64,000 nt of DNA from Coccinella septempunctata (Eukaryota > Arthropoda > Insecta > Coleoptera > Coccinellidae): assembly GCF_907165205.1 (NCBI RefSeq), contig NC_058193.1, positions 19,109,521-19,173,520 of the forward strand, read 5' to 3'. Within the stretch, counting starts at the first letter, position 1; the number at the start of each line of letters is the position of its first letter. The notes under the pieces are model-generated. The model did no database searches. It worked only from the letters and a program-made list of their open reading frames with translations, and was not told where the DNA came from. This document shows, in pieces, positions 1 to 11,015 of the stretch. A program made the position numbers and the translations under genes.

Positions 1-254
1 GCTTTCATAATCAACCTAGATATTTTTATCAAATTCGTTGCACATACCTACATCTTTTCTCCATTGAAGGACAGCTTTGGTCTCTGAAATACGAGGATGT
101 ATTGATATCTAGTTAGCCTAGACCAGTTCCATGCATAAATAAAAATATTGCGTTACCATAGCAACGAACAATAATTCATTAGAAGTGTCAGTGTGAAGTT
201 TGAGGTCGAAAAAGTGAATCAGAGTTACGCAATAAATTAAAAGAAAGAAGGTGT

Positions 255-1275
255 CCACCGAAATTGTGAAAATCGTTAAATTGCAGTATCGAGCCATCGT
301 CAAGTATCTGTATTTGAAAGGGTAAAGAGGTAAGCAGATTTACAAAGATATGCTTAATACCCTTGGTGATAAATGTCCTTCGTATGCGACCGTTAAAAAT
401 TCGACTACAAGCTCCAAAAGATGTAAATTTTCCATTGAAGATGATGACCGATCGGCAAAGCCAGTTTCTGAGGCAGTCCCCAAAAATATCGATGCAGTTC
501 ATGACATGATTTTATCAGACCGTCAAATTGGACTAAATCGGATATCTGAAGCACTGAATATTTCATACGAACGCGTTCATCATATAGTTCACGTCAATTT
601 GGACATGAGAAAAATTGCTGCAAAATGGATCCCTAAATGTTTTAATGATGACCAAAGGCGTGCAAGGGTAAAAGCATCGCGTTCGACCTGTGAACGATGT
701 AGACTTCTTAAACCGAATTGTTACTATGAATGAGACTTGGGTACATTTCTACGATCCAGAAACAAAGCAACAATCGATGGAATTGCGACACTTGGTTTTT
801 CCAAGACCTAAGGAGTTTCGTGTCCAAAAATCTGCTGGAAAAATTCTTGCTTCAGTTTTTTGGGATTGCCATGAAGTAATCATGATTGATTTTTTGGATA
901 AGGGCAGAACAATAACCGGAGATTACTATTCGACATTTCTGACCATTCTACGGGAAAAATTGAAGAGAAAAGACGCGGAAAGCTATCCAAAGGTGTTTTG
1001 TTTTTGCGGGACAACGCCCCTGCACACAAATCATATGTTGCCATGCAAAAAATTCGTGATTTAGTGTTTGAATTACAAGAACAGCCGCCTTATTCACCAG
1101 ATTTGGCTCCATCCGACTATCATCAACTATCATCTCTTTCCTCAACTGAAAAAAAAGTTTAAAAGGTCGTAAATTTTCTTCCAACGAGGAGGTAATAAAA
1201 GCTGTGAAGGTCCAGAGACGTTGCAGGTTCGCTGTAATAAATGTATCCAATTAAGAAGAGAATATGTTGAGTAAT
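255..1275 (+). pseudogene. mariner transposase pseudogene
   Basis: A decayed mariner-type (SETMAR-like) transposase lies on the + strand, broken by frame changes. The frame from 350 to about 690 reads a helix-turn-helix N-terminal region, including the stretch HDMILSDRQIGLNRISEAL and then NISYERVHHIVH. The catalytic half resumes in another frame from about 690, with TMNETWVHFYDPE (first catalytic Asp altered to Asn in the usual D-E-T-W block) and SVFWDCHGV-like text near 850. A further frame carries an Asp-Asn-Ala-Pro block near 1010-1020 and a PPYSPDLAPSDY-like block near 1085-1120. No clean terminal inverted repeats were found. It is non-functional. It lies upstream of, or in the first intron of, the SOD-like gene that starts at 1651. 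Confidence 0.85.
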
Positions 1276-1650
1276 AAAATATTTGGACATTAAAATTTTG
1301 TTTGGTTCCATAGCAGGCTAAGAATTTTTCAATATATCCTCTTATTTTATATTTCTTTCGGTAATGTGGAAGACAACGCATTTGATCGAAAGACTTTTCT
1401 AAAAATCCTCCCTCCTTCCTCAAGACTATAAATATGAACAAAACATATTTTTTGTTATCGGAGTCGTCGTGATCCACATGATTCAACCATCTCTTGTAAG
1501 AACAAGAAATTCTTCGGATTAATCTCTGGACACCTGTATATGCCTGAAGAAGAGATACGTCAAGTTGTAGAGTTTTCAGGGTTAAAACATTTCTATTTTA
1601 TATTAGCATAACCAAAACACCAGTGTACCTGACTATTATCTATATTCCAG

Positions 1651-1857
1651 GATTTGCATAAAATAATAGCGGTATCGGTTTTGAAGAGTGAGGAAATATC
1701 TGGAGAAATCACCTTTACCCAGCTACCTGCAGGACCTGTGCATATTGTAGGGAATATAACAGGATTGCCTCCCGGTAAACATGGATTCCATATTCACCAC
1801 TCAGGAGATCTCAGAAATGGTTGCGAGAAATTAGGACCCCATTTCAACCCATATTTT
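1651..1857 (+). CDS. Cu/Zn superoxide dismutase-like protein, internal exon
   Basis: This exon encodes 69 residues of a Cu/Zn SOD domain. It is preceded by a good acceptor (tctatattccag) and followed by the donor GTAAGT at 1858; both junctions are phase 0. It carries KHGFHIH, giving the two copper histidines equivalent to human SOD1 His46 and His48, the disulfide cysteine in NGCEK, and GPHFNP with the bridging histidine equivalent to His63. There is an N-glycosylation sequon in GNITG. The first exon was not found in the window: the only ATG-plus-donor candidate nearby (about 1478-1496) does not look like a signal peptide. By analogy with the paralogue at 51519 it would be a short secretory-signal exon. 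Family assignment is firm; enzymatic activity is doubtful because of residues in the last exon. Confidence 0.9.
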
Positions 1858-2398
1858 GTAAGTTTTGGAGCCATTATGTGATGGAAATGATAATCATTTT
1901 AAGTATCGAATGAACGATCTGCTGAAATAAAATTGCATCTCAAGATTTCAAACATTATTTCGGAAAATGAAGTTGATATAAGTAATTGAGTTTGTTGGTA
2001 TTTCAACCGCAATTGAGGTGCAACTTCTGTGAAATATAGACCTACGAACGTATGTTGATAAGAAGGATTCGTTAAACCTTCAAAACTCAATACGAGAGAT
2101 CGTATAAATTAAGAATTTGAGGCATTCTTTTAAGAATGTCTCAGAATAGTGAAACCTCAACCAATCCGTCATCCGATGAAACAGCTATAAAATGCTATAA
2201 AAATTAATTTTTCAGCGGTATAATATTGAAAACAACATTTTTGTCCCTTGTCTTCTCTCCTTCTGCTCAATTTCATCTGAGCCAATTTTCTGGTTTCTAA
2301 GAAAAAATTAAAAATTACTATTCATCTGCATCTTTAGGGAGCTGTATACGAGCAGTGGTTGTCAAAAATATTATATTAGTTATATAAAACACTCATCC

Positions 2399-2655
2399 TG
2401 GTTTTATAAAGCTTGATCGGGGAATCAACGCTTGATTGACGAATAGACTTCAATTTGTTTTCTATCGATAATTCAGTCATGATCGTTCAGAATATCATTC
2501 TTGCATCAAATTATAATGTTCATTTTTCCCTTAAAATTATTCTCAATTGCTACTTCTTCAATATATTCAGAAATGGAAAGGTTTCAGTGATTTCGTTTTA
2601 TAAATCCAGTGACTGTCAAATCGTTGATCGGACGATCAAAGTTTTATGAAACCCG
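2399..2655 (+). mobile_element. 257-bp MITE, copy 1
   Basis: Imperfect terminal inverted repeats start with TTTTATAAAGCTTGATC at the left and end with GATCAAAGTTTTATGAAACC at the right. A second copy of the same length lies in opposite orientation at 16821-17077, which supports both boundaries. There is no coding capacity. Confidence 0.75.
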
Positions 2656-2786
2656 CTGTCACACTATCTGTTGACAAGGAATCATTCCTTAAATTTTTTT
2701 TCAAGGGTGTAAATGAATATTGACATCCTTTACATAAACATAAAACATAATACATGTATGGTCCTCATATAAATGATTGAAATATA

Positions 2787-3110
2787 AAGGGTGACTGGTG
2801 ACGTAAGGAACAACGTCGAGGTGGAGATAGAGGACATCAAACTGAATGAGAATTTCAAATGTCCCATAAGGGTATTCGTTGATATGGTAAATTTTTCGCT
2901 TATGTTTCACAAGGTTGTTCCTATAAGCATTTACCGCTAGCACATGAAAAAAAAAATAGAAAAAATTGCAGGCCCGTTTTCCAAAAATTCAATTATGTAC
3001 TTGTCAGGTGAGAAATATCTCCGAAACGAGTACCCTTATGGGACATTTAAAACCCAAATTCTCAATCAGTTTGAGGTCCTCTATATAATGCTCAGTAAGA
3101 AGCAGCATAG
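2787..3110. repeat. Diverged foldback repeat, GGGTGACTGG-ended
   Basis: The segment near 2820-2880 (CAAATGTCCCATAAGGGTAT) is roughly inverted in 3020-3085 (ACCCTTATGGGACATTTAAA). A further diverged inverted copy of the left end, with GTGACTGGGTAC, occurs at about 6960-7070. It looks like an old MITE family; the boundaries are approximate. Confidence 0.45.
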
Positions 3111-3533
3111 AGTATTCAAAGTCACCTGTGATGTTTATAAAAACCCAAGTTCAATTATCTAAAATCTACCGAATATCAGAATCGAAGTATCCTTACTAAG
3201 TATGCATAATCTCAATGCATATTTCACTGCTGATTGATAGATGCGTCGTGGTTCATAAAATGCGTCCCAGCTTTTGGATAAATCTGATCTGCGATAGGTA
3301 TGATACGTAGGATATAAGCATGAGGAATTTGAATTGACACAGCGTATTCAAAAGAGCCCATAGATATCATACACCTGATTTTTCAGATTTTCGTAAAATC
3401 GATAGGGAGCTATTTAATGTTAAGAATTCCTATACGCTATGTAAATAGGCAGCAATTGGAATTTGGTAAAAATTAATTTCTTTGCTGGCCGAAATATTTT
3501 GGGTCCCTTAAGTTCTTAACGATAATGCCACTA

Positions 3534-5742
3534 GGGGAAAGTAGGATAGCACCGGACAGCGGTTATCACCGGACATTCATCGTTTTCTTGGATTCATCAT
3601 TTTACCCCCTCCTTTGATTGGCCAAACGAACTGATTATATGCAAGCGCAAACATACCTTTAGTTGACCTTGATATTTTCAGCCGTTTAGGAAATAAACAT
3701 TAAATTGTGATTTTTTGTGATCGACACATGGACAGAATAAACTTTGAGGCCTCCCTTCTCTTGATTGGTAGGTGTTCAGATGGTCTCCTAGGCATAGTGC
3801 AAGCATTGATGAGTAGTGAGAATGAAAACGTGTACAAATACCCTATATTTCAAATATTGTAACGGGTTTTCCTCGGTGCACTCGAGCGCCAGCTATTCTT
3901 TAAGGGAGAATAGCAAACCTACCCTGGTAGCTACTAGCCGAAGACAAGGTTCCTTGGTGTCTGAGGTGCTAGCGACAACCAGTGAAATTCAAAATCAACG
4001 CACACAAATTATATTTGTCGACTCTTACAAGGAAACACAAATGGCACTATTACAAAATTCGTACAGTGACTCGAAATCAGTGAATTTACAGGTCAAAACG
4101 GACGGAATGAAACGGGATCCGATCTCAAAAGTTATACGCGGGTTTACGGACTTGCTCGCCAGCCAGAATCTAAGACGCACACTTAACGGACAGATATCGG
4201 ACTTCAGCTAGGTTAGGGGGTGAAAAATTACAACACAGAGTCACGACAGCTCACCCTTAGGCTCGTTCGGCACTCCCCGGGTATCCACACCAGCAGAATG
4301 CCTCCCTAACCGTAGGGGTGAACACGGAACGAGGTAAAAGACAGGAACTGAGGAAAGGGTGGGCCACCCCAAAGTGCCTTCGGTACCCCCCGGGTATCCA
4401 CACCAGCAGGGTACGTTAATGACAGTAGGGGTGGAACTCAGACTCGTGTATAAGACGGATGCAGACGGAGAGTCGTCTTACCTAAGTTTCTGTTTGGCCA
4501 CTTACACTTCTGATAATCACCTAATATGGTGAACAGTAATTAAAAATTAAAAAAAAAAAACTAAAGAAGAAAATTCTGTCCCGGACAAATAAAAATGAAA
4601 AATTCTAAACTATTTAAGCACGGCGGACGGTAAGCAAAATTTTGGCGTGTGAACTCGGCAAATCATTCGAAGTCAAATCGTAAGTCAGCACTCGGTGAAT
4701 TAATCGTAAGTCAACACTCGGTGAATTAATCGTAAGTGAAGTGACCTGCGGGGGAACATCTGATTTTATACCCACAGTGGGGGGTGGAGGGGTTGCGGAA
4801 ATCAGATGTGTCCGGACAGTCGAAATTCGGTAAAATATGCGTCGATGAATACGTTTTAATTTCGACTCATCTGTGATAGCGAACAAAAACACTCGGTTAT
4901 CTTCCAATTCAGGATGTTTTATACGGTGCGACATCGTTTTTAGGAAATGAAAACGGAATAAAGAAGGTGCGGAATGTTTACAATTCCGAACGATGTCGGA
5001 ATCCTGAATTGGAAATTTGAAAAGATTTCTCGGAAAATTAATTCAAAACAAAATTACTTAAAAATGAAAACTAAAATAATTATTCTAAAATGAGGGGGTA
5101 GGTTTGAAAACTACCCTCTCGTTACAATATCTCCCTAGTAAATGGCTAATTGATTACAAGGTGCATGCCGGGTGTCACCAGACACAAGCATGTCGGACAT
5201 GACCGGACAATATTTTGTTATAAAAATCCCGAAGTCATTAGGTTCTAGAAAATCTCCTCAAAACCAAAACACTCAACGAACAAGATACTTTATGCTCAGC
5301 ACAATCCACCAAAGGAAGAAACCAATGGTCACAAAGAATATTGTTGATGAAAAATTCACAAAAAAATGTTTGTGATGATCTCGAAGAATTTTTGCCAGTT
5401 CCGAATGCTGCAGAGCACAGCATTCACACACTTACAGCAGATGCTCTGACGTAGAAAAGGGTTATACGTATTACAGTTGTGATTATTGTTGAAATTTAGC
5501 TTTTTTCAGCAGTATCTACAATTTTTTTTTCGTGTTCGATGTAACCCGCTAGTCTTGAAGAAATTCGAAATGTTCACTTTATTTTCTTTGAACGATGTAC
5601 TCTTGTTTTATGAAGTGTATGTTTGTACCTTTTCAGGACATGTAAAGTATATGTGGAATAATCATTTCAAACTAAGTTTCTTGGCAAACTTCGAGAATTA
5701 ACTTGTTTTTTACTATTCATTGTCCGGTACCCGTACTTCCCC
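3534..5742. mobile_element. pogo-like DNA element, non-autonomous, GGGGAAAGT termini
   Basis: The left end GGGGAAAGTAGGATAGCACC and the right end (read inward) GGGGAAGTACGGGTACCGG are imperfect inverted repeats flanked by TA on both sides. The subterminal motif CACCGGACA or a variant recurs at 3561, 3578, near 5203 and at the right end. Removing the solo LTR nested at 3858-5126 leaves about 0.94 kb. No transposase reading frame is visible. The TA flanks suggest the IS630/Tc1/mariner-pogo superfamily. Confidence 0.6.
3858..5126. repeat. Solo LTR, TGTAACG...CGTTACA, with ATAT target duplication
   Basis: The 1269-bp segment starts TGTAACGGG and ends CTCGTTACA, so it has the TG...CA ends and short inverted repeat of an LTR. 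ATAT lies immediately on both sides (3854-3857 and 5127-5130), a 4-bp target duplication as made by many Ty3/gypsy elements. No internal region or second LTR accompanies it. Inside it, CCCCGGGTATCCACACCAGC occurs twice (about 4277 and 4388). The open frame at 3816-4211 crosses the LTR border and is not a gene. Confidence 0.8.
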
Positions 5743-5855
5743 TAAGTACTTTGTTGAAAACATACCAGGTGGAGTATTGTTTCACGTTATTACACTTCGG
5801 TAGAATAAGGAAGAGTTCAGGAATTTATCAAAATGATCCAGACCTATCACCAGTA

Positions 5856-6447
5856 CAGGGTGGGCAAAACTCGTTGTCTACTGAGGGGATCTCGAGAACT
5901 ACATCAGCTAGAAGAAAACGGATGACACATTCTTTTTCACATTTTTTTTTTCATGACTAATCCAAATCTGAAAACAGAATCGGCCTATCATTTTTAGATT
6001 TCGAGTTATAAATAATAATTGAGATTTTGACGATTCCGAAAAGTTCTCATAACTTTTTTGTCTTTGAAGTTACAGATCTTAACTTAAACCCTCTAAGGCA
6101 CTTTTATACGTAGAATCTACTGACAAAATGATTTTTACAATTCAAAAATAGCAAATTCAATGAAAGTTTGCATTTAAAAAAATTGAAGTTCATTTTGAGT
6201 CGTCAGTGAATTCTACGTGAAAAAGTGCCTGTAGAAGGTTCTAGTTTCAGATTTGTAACTTCAAAGACAAAAAAGTTATGAGAACTTTACGAGATTCTCA
6301 AAAATAGAAACGAAATATCGTAGGAGGCTGCGGTTTTCACTATTCTTTGTATCTCCTAAAAAGAGCTAGAGAATGTGCCATCCGTTTTCTTCTAGCTGCT
6401 ATAGTTCTCGAGATCCTCTCAGTAGACAACGAATTTTGCCCACCCTG
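5856..6447. mobile_element. 592-bp foldback MITE, CAGGGTGGGCAAAA ends
   Basis: The termini CAGGGTGGGCAAAA and TTTTGCCCACCCTG are flanked by TA on both sides. Inverted similarity extends far inward (CGTTGTCTACTGAG and its complement, and GTTCTCATAACTTTTTTGTC near 6043 with its complement near 6270), so most of the element can fold on itself. It carries no gene. A related left end occurs at 52049, and TTTTGCCCACCC recurs at about 56765. Confidence 0.8.
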
Positions 6448-6616
6448 TACATCGTATTCAGTGTAACTGTTCTATTAGGAATATTATTTCATCATGTGAA
6501 TATCAAAATCTTGTAATATTCCGCCTACAACATATCATGAAGACATTACAAACTTTGCTCCATTCAAACAAAACTTGATCTTCAATAAATTCTTTTTGCT
6601 CCTTTCAGATTTATTT

Positions 6617-6720
6617 CGGAATATTTATAACATAACATAACATAACATAATTTTATTAATCCTGTAAGACACATATGACAGTGTATAGGACATGTCAGGA
6701 AGAAAAGAAAATTCATATGG
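6617..6720 (-). repeat. LINE-like 3' tail with (TAACA)n
   Basis: A short TAACA tandem array (about 6628-6650) is followed by TTTTATTAATCCTGTAAGAC. A related segment (TTTATTGGTACCTTAAGACA) sits inside the TIR elements near 31692, 36049 and 60143. I read it as the 3' end of a non-LTR element on the minus strand; this is an inference. Confidence 0.4.
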
Positions 6721-7190
6721 TAATTACATACATAATTACTCCTAATTTTTATTTTTTTCAATTCACTATATATACCCAGTGATATTTTCCATCTGACCTG
6801 TGAATTGAAATTTTTCAATTAGAACATTTATTTTGAGACTTTTTTGCGAGCTGATGGCGAATACGTATAGTAAGATTCCTATGTAATATCAGCGAAAAAT
6901 TTGCCATATTAACGAAGTAATGGGAGTTCATAGTTTCAGTATTTTTTCGTAAATCAGTACTTATCTCAGGAACTAGTGTCATTATGGGAAATTTATACCC
7001 CAAATCCTCATTCAGTTTGAAGCCCTTTATTTCCCTTTAATCGTTGTCCCGTACCCAGTCACCCTCTATAATTATCGAATATGCCCGTTCAACACCAAGT
7101 TTTTATATTGTGAACCATTAAAAGATTTTCCACTGAAAACCAAAAGTCAATACAAATGTTCAATATTTTATTCTAATATATGCCTAACAG

Positions 7191-7451
7191 TTACAGCATG
7201 GAGGTCCCCTCGACCCATTAAGGCATGTTGGTGACATTGGAAATATAGAAGCTGATGACGATGGAACAGTAAAAATTAATAGGATCGATAATTTCGTACA
7301 ACTGACTGGTTATCCTAGAGGAGTCGTAGGCAGAGCTGTTGTGATAACTTCGAATCAAGATGACTACGGCAGAGGTGGAGATGCTAACAGTCTAGTCGAT
7401 GGAAATTCCGGAAAACCACTAGTATGCGGTGTGATAGCGTACACAAAATAA
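7191..7451 (+). CDS. Cu/Zn superoxide dismutase-like protein, last exon
   Basis: This exon encodes the C-terminal 86 residues and ends in TAA. I chose the acceptor at ...gcctaacag|TTACAG because it keeps phase 0 and restores the usual four residues between HFNP and HGGP. HGGP, RHVGDIGN and DDYGRGG are typical of the family, so the zinc ligands (His71, His80, Asp83 equivalents) and the second disulfide cysteine (LVCGVI) remain. Two catalytic positions are changed. The fourth copper ligand (His120 in human SOD1) is Thr in GRAVVITSN, and the electrostatic-loop arginine (Arg143) is Pro in GKPLVCG. The product is therefore a likely zinc-binding SOD-like protein with little or no dismutase activity, in the manner of other Cu-site-deficient SOD relatives. 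A BEL/Pao LTR begins about 28 bp after the stop codon. Confidence 0.9.
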   Translation, partial: LQHGGPLDPLRHVGDIGNIEADDDGTVKINRIDNFVQLTGYPRGVVGRAVVITSNQDDYGRGGDANSLVDGNSGKPLVCGVIAYTK

Positions 7452-7479
7452 TGATTGTAGTTGTTCTTGTTTTTTTGTG

Positions 7480-9355
7480 AAATATAAAATCGAGGGTGTT
7501 ATGATTCTTAATTAAAGAGTAGTGGACTGTATTAAAAGATAATTGAGTTGGAGATGGTATAAAAACATTTATTGAGAATCATTCACAACCATAAAATGAA
7601 TATGTCACCTGCATGAAGCTAATACAGTAAAAAGCAACTAATATTAACAGCATCTATAAACTCAGAGAGACAATATCCAATTAAAAACAAGAGATGGTCC
7701 AGAGCAGTTCAAATGAGAAGTCACTTGATGTCAGACTTAGACGTTGAGGAGTTCAATAAATTCAATATCAACACAACGGTTACACAGTGATAGGGCAATC
7801 AATTGAAAATTGATTGCGAGAGCCTCCTTTTTCTATCAGAAAACGCGAAGGTTAGAATACTGAATTTTAAAGAGAAGACGCGAGAGTACAGAGAAATAGG
7901 CCCGAGGTGAAACTGCAATGTCTAAGTCTGATCATCAACGAGAAATCGATACATTAAATTTGAGTTGATCAATAATGTTAATGTAAGTATGAGCAGAACA
8001 AGAGTAGCACAAGTTAAATGAGAAGCACAGAATTAATGAATTTGAAAAGCACTAGAATATTAAAAATAATATGAAAAGGGCAATAAATTCTAATTAAATG
8101 AGAAGTTCGATAATAATTAATTAAATGAAAAGGACAATCATAATTAATATGAGAAGAGCATAGTATAATTCATATACATTGAGATGATCTTGAAGAGTGC
8201 AAAAATTTATCAATGAATTCAGCATTTACAGAGACGAACTGCTTACAAGTAAGCACGATTAGAACGTTCATCAGAAAAATAGAAGAAACAATTGATAAAT
8301 TAAGAGAAGTCATGAGAGTACTGAGTTGAATAAATCTCTAATCGTAGATTTTGAGATGTGCTGAAGGCTGAGAAAACTAACATGCATGTTGAGTCCGATG
8401 AATGAATATAGAAGAGAAACAATGAGAGTACATATTATAAAGAGTAGACCATACCAAGTGAGTTGACATGAGTGTTCGAGCAGACTTTCCAGGGTGGAGC
8501 CTAGGTCGAGGTGTATCGAGCAATGTCATTGATCGCTTAACGAAAGTTGAGGTGTTCATCCTGTTCTGAAGAAAACAGCTACATCCAGGGTCCACCCTGG
8601 AGAAGATGAGGATTCATTCATCTGAAACTCAACACCATGAATTAGTCATATGTATAACGAGGTGATCATAAGAGTTGTTATAAAATGATTAAACTGATTC
8701 TAATAATTAAGAGAAGACAATGAATCAGATATCAATTTTATGGAGATGAACTTGAGAAGTTTCAATCCTGGTGCTACATACCCATTTTCATGTGAGAAGA
8801 TCTAGAGAAGTCTGAAAATCTATATAAATTATGAAATATAATGAAATATATAGTTCTGAGACGACAACGGTTCGAGTTGAGTTGAGTAGACATTTCAATT
8901 GAGCAGTGCTCGCAAGGATTCGGAATCTATTTCTAGATTCTGAATCTCTTGCACGTGGACTTAATTTCTACAGAGTGAAATGGTCATGAAAATGGTGTAA
9001 TTTATAATTTCGAGCAGTCTGAGAGTACGTTACCTTATGAGATGAACAATTTAGCACCAGGATTGTGCGAGAAGACTTAAAAATTGAGAACAACTAAAAG
9101 AGGTGAACTTAAAATGAGGTGTTACAAAATCACATTGATAGCAGCGCGAAGTTACTTCTACGGAGCTAACAAAGAGAATCTTAAGAAAAATATGTAAAAT
9201 GTGTGGTTTTTCACTTCTGAAAAACACTGAGAGTGGGGCCGCTGCGTCGTTCAACCAGCGCACTGCAGAATCGTGGTACCATACGTGGCCACCGGAGCTG
9301 GTCAGGAGCGTAGGCTAAAGAGAGGTCGGAGGGAGGCTTCGCTCAATTTTTAACA
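7480..9355 (-). repeat. BEL/Pao 3' LTR (element orientation)
   Basis: It matches 13333-15208 along its full 1876 bp. The right edge ends TTTTTAACA. The left edge should be TGTTAAAAAAT by comparison with the other copy but reads AAATATAAAAT, so the outermost bases are altered or lost. Small open frames inside (8377-8595 and 9051-9263) recur in the other LTR and are not genes. Confidence 0.9.
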
Positions 9356-11015
9356 TTCCGCCCGCCATAACTAACAGCGTTAGTTATCGAGATGACTAGA
9401 CAGGTTGAAATTCTTTCTTGGTTGCTTCGTCTGGAGAGGTGACTGGTAGAATTGCTTTCTTCGAGATTGGTCGGGTTAGAGTGGACGTGGAGGTGTTGAG
9501 GGTACATGGTCATTACTCGCCCTAATGGCCACTTACAAGGAGGCAATCGCTCGTCATCAGTGATGAGAAATGGACGAGATGGTCTAACACGTTGTTCTGG
9601 TAATTGTCCCATGAGTTGTTGAGCTCTTATGCCTCGTTGCCTTGCACATAAAACACACTTCAGGATGTGGGATTTCACTGGGGCTCTTCTTCCAATGATC
9701 CAATATTGTTGTCGGATGGTGGACAGTGTGAGTTGTGTACCTCCATGGAGTGTTCGTTTGTGAGCAGAATCTATAATCAGAGAAGTCAATTGAGAAGCTC
9801 GAGGAATTATTGCAGGATGCTTGCTATCTGGGTCTAATAGAGTGTTGGTGATTCGTCCTCCTACACGAATGACACCTTCATGGTCGATGAACGCCGTGAG
9901 TCTACTGAACACATGTGAGGATGACAGAGCAGTACCATTTTGAAGAGCCTTGAGTTCTTGAGGAAAATACACTTGTTGAGTAGCCTTGATCCAATAGATC
10001 CTTGATTTTTCCGAGTCAGTTGAGGTGAGCGGAGTTGAGAAGTTCAGAGTTGAGGAGTGTCTGAGTCGGGCGAGGACTCTTAAACAGAGAGAGGTAATTC
10101 TTAACAGTATATTGAGAGAAGAATACCTGTATATAAGATCCCACGAGTAGTCTTGAGTTACGGCCGTGAGGAGGTTCTTGGTGGGTCTTGCTTCAGATTC
10201 GGGGTCAATTGTCGTTGCCGGCTGACGATTGGGCCAGGAATCTGGTGACTTGGAAATCCATGGTGGTCCCGTCCACCATAGAATGCTGTTCAGTAGTTGA
10301 GATGACGAGAAGCCGCGAGAAGCACAGTCCGCTGGATTTTCCTTGCCGGAAACGTATCTCCATTGTGCACCTGGAGTTAGTTCTTGGATGAGCTCTACCC
10401 TGTTTCGAACAAAGTCCTTCCAGCGAGCGGGGTGAGATGTGATCCACGTGAGAGAGACTGTTGAGTCCGTCCACAAAGTCGTTGAGTGTATCTGTGTATC
10501 TAAAACACGATGAGCATAATTAGTTAACTTGGCCAAGATGAGAGATGCTGTGAGTTCGAGGCGCGGGATTGTGAGGCGTTTCAACGGCGTTACTTTTGTT
10601 TTTGAGCAGAGCAATGTGACTTTGGATCCTGTGGACGGTGAGCGGACTACGAGATAGAGGACTGCTGCCATGGCAAGTTGAGAAGCATCAGAGAAACCGT
10701 GAAGTTCTAAGGTAGCATTTTCTTGGGTGCCTACCCATCGAGGAGCACGTACACTGGCCAGTGATTTGAGATCTTCTCTGATGTTGCACCATCTTTCTGT
10801 GAGTTGAGGTGACAGTGGTTCGTCCCATGACAGTTTCTGGAGCCAAAGTTCCTGCAACAACATTTTGGCCCTGATCGTGACAGGGGATACTAAACCAAGT
10901 GGATCAAAGAGTTGAGCGATATGAGATAACATAGTACGTTTAGTTACCACAGACCCAGATGAGCTTGAGTTGATCTTGAACGAGAAGTAATCCTCTTGAG
11001 GATACCAGAGGAGGC
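9343..11015 (-). pseudogene. BEL pol 3' part: RNase H and truncated integrase
   Basis: Open from about 11015 to 9343 once the frameshift is allowed for. It begins with LLGLLWYPQEDYFSFK, then MLSHIAQLFDPLGLVSP, the linker typical of BEL/Pao pol. An RNase H-like region follows (LHGFSDAS...LWTDSTVSLTWI), and then the integrase H2C2 zinc finger with HGGTQLTLSTIRQQYW and CVLCARQRG. Right after GQLPEQRVRPSRPFL the sequence jumps to LPPCKWPLGRV, which normally lies past the integrase core in the C-terminal domain. The DDE catalytic core is therefore deleted, a loss of roughly 200-250 residues compared with the family, and the copy cannot make a working integrase. Confidence 0.85.
9356..9366 (-). other. 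Polypurine tract
   Basis: GGCGGGCGGAA on the minus strand abuts the 3' LTR. This is the expected position for the plus-strand primer of reverse transcription. Confidence 0.7.

Larger units (their letters stand above)
1858..7190 (+). other. Intron of the SOD-like gene, filled with mobile elements
   Basis: A 5.3-kb intron bounded by GTAAGT and CAG. From left to right it holds a 257-bp MITE (2399-2655), a diverged foldback repeat (about 2787-3110), a pogo-like element (3534-5742) that contains a solo LTR (3858-5126), a 592-bp foldback MITE (5856-6447), a LINE-like tail (about 6617-6720), and a diverged end of the 2787 repeat (about 6960-7070). I see nothing in 1890-2398 or 3110-3530. Confidence 0.8.

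Noticed and set aside
1478..1496. ATG followed by a GTAAGA donor as possible first exon of the SOD-like gene
   Set aside because: It would encode only six residues unlike a signal peptide, and it lies in the mariner 3' flank.
3816..4211. 131-codon open frame inside the SOD-like intron
   Set aside because: It crosses the left border of the solo LTR and shows no known domain.
8377..8595. Open frame repeated identically or nearly so at 14230-14448 and, as another pair, 9051-9263 and 14904-15116
   Set aside because: These lie inside the two LTRs and are duplicated only because the LTRs are; composition and lack of any domain argue against a gene.
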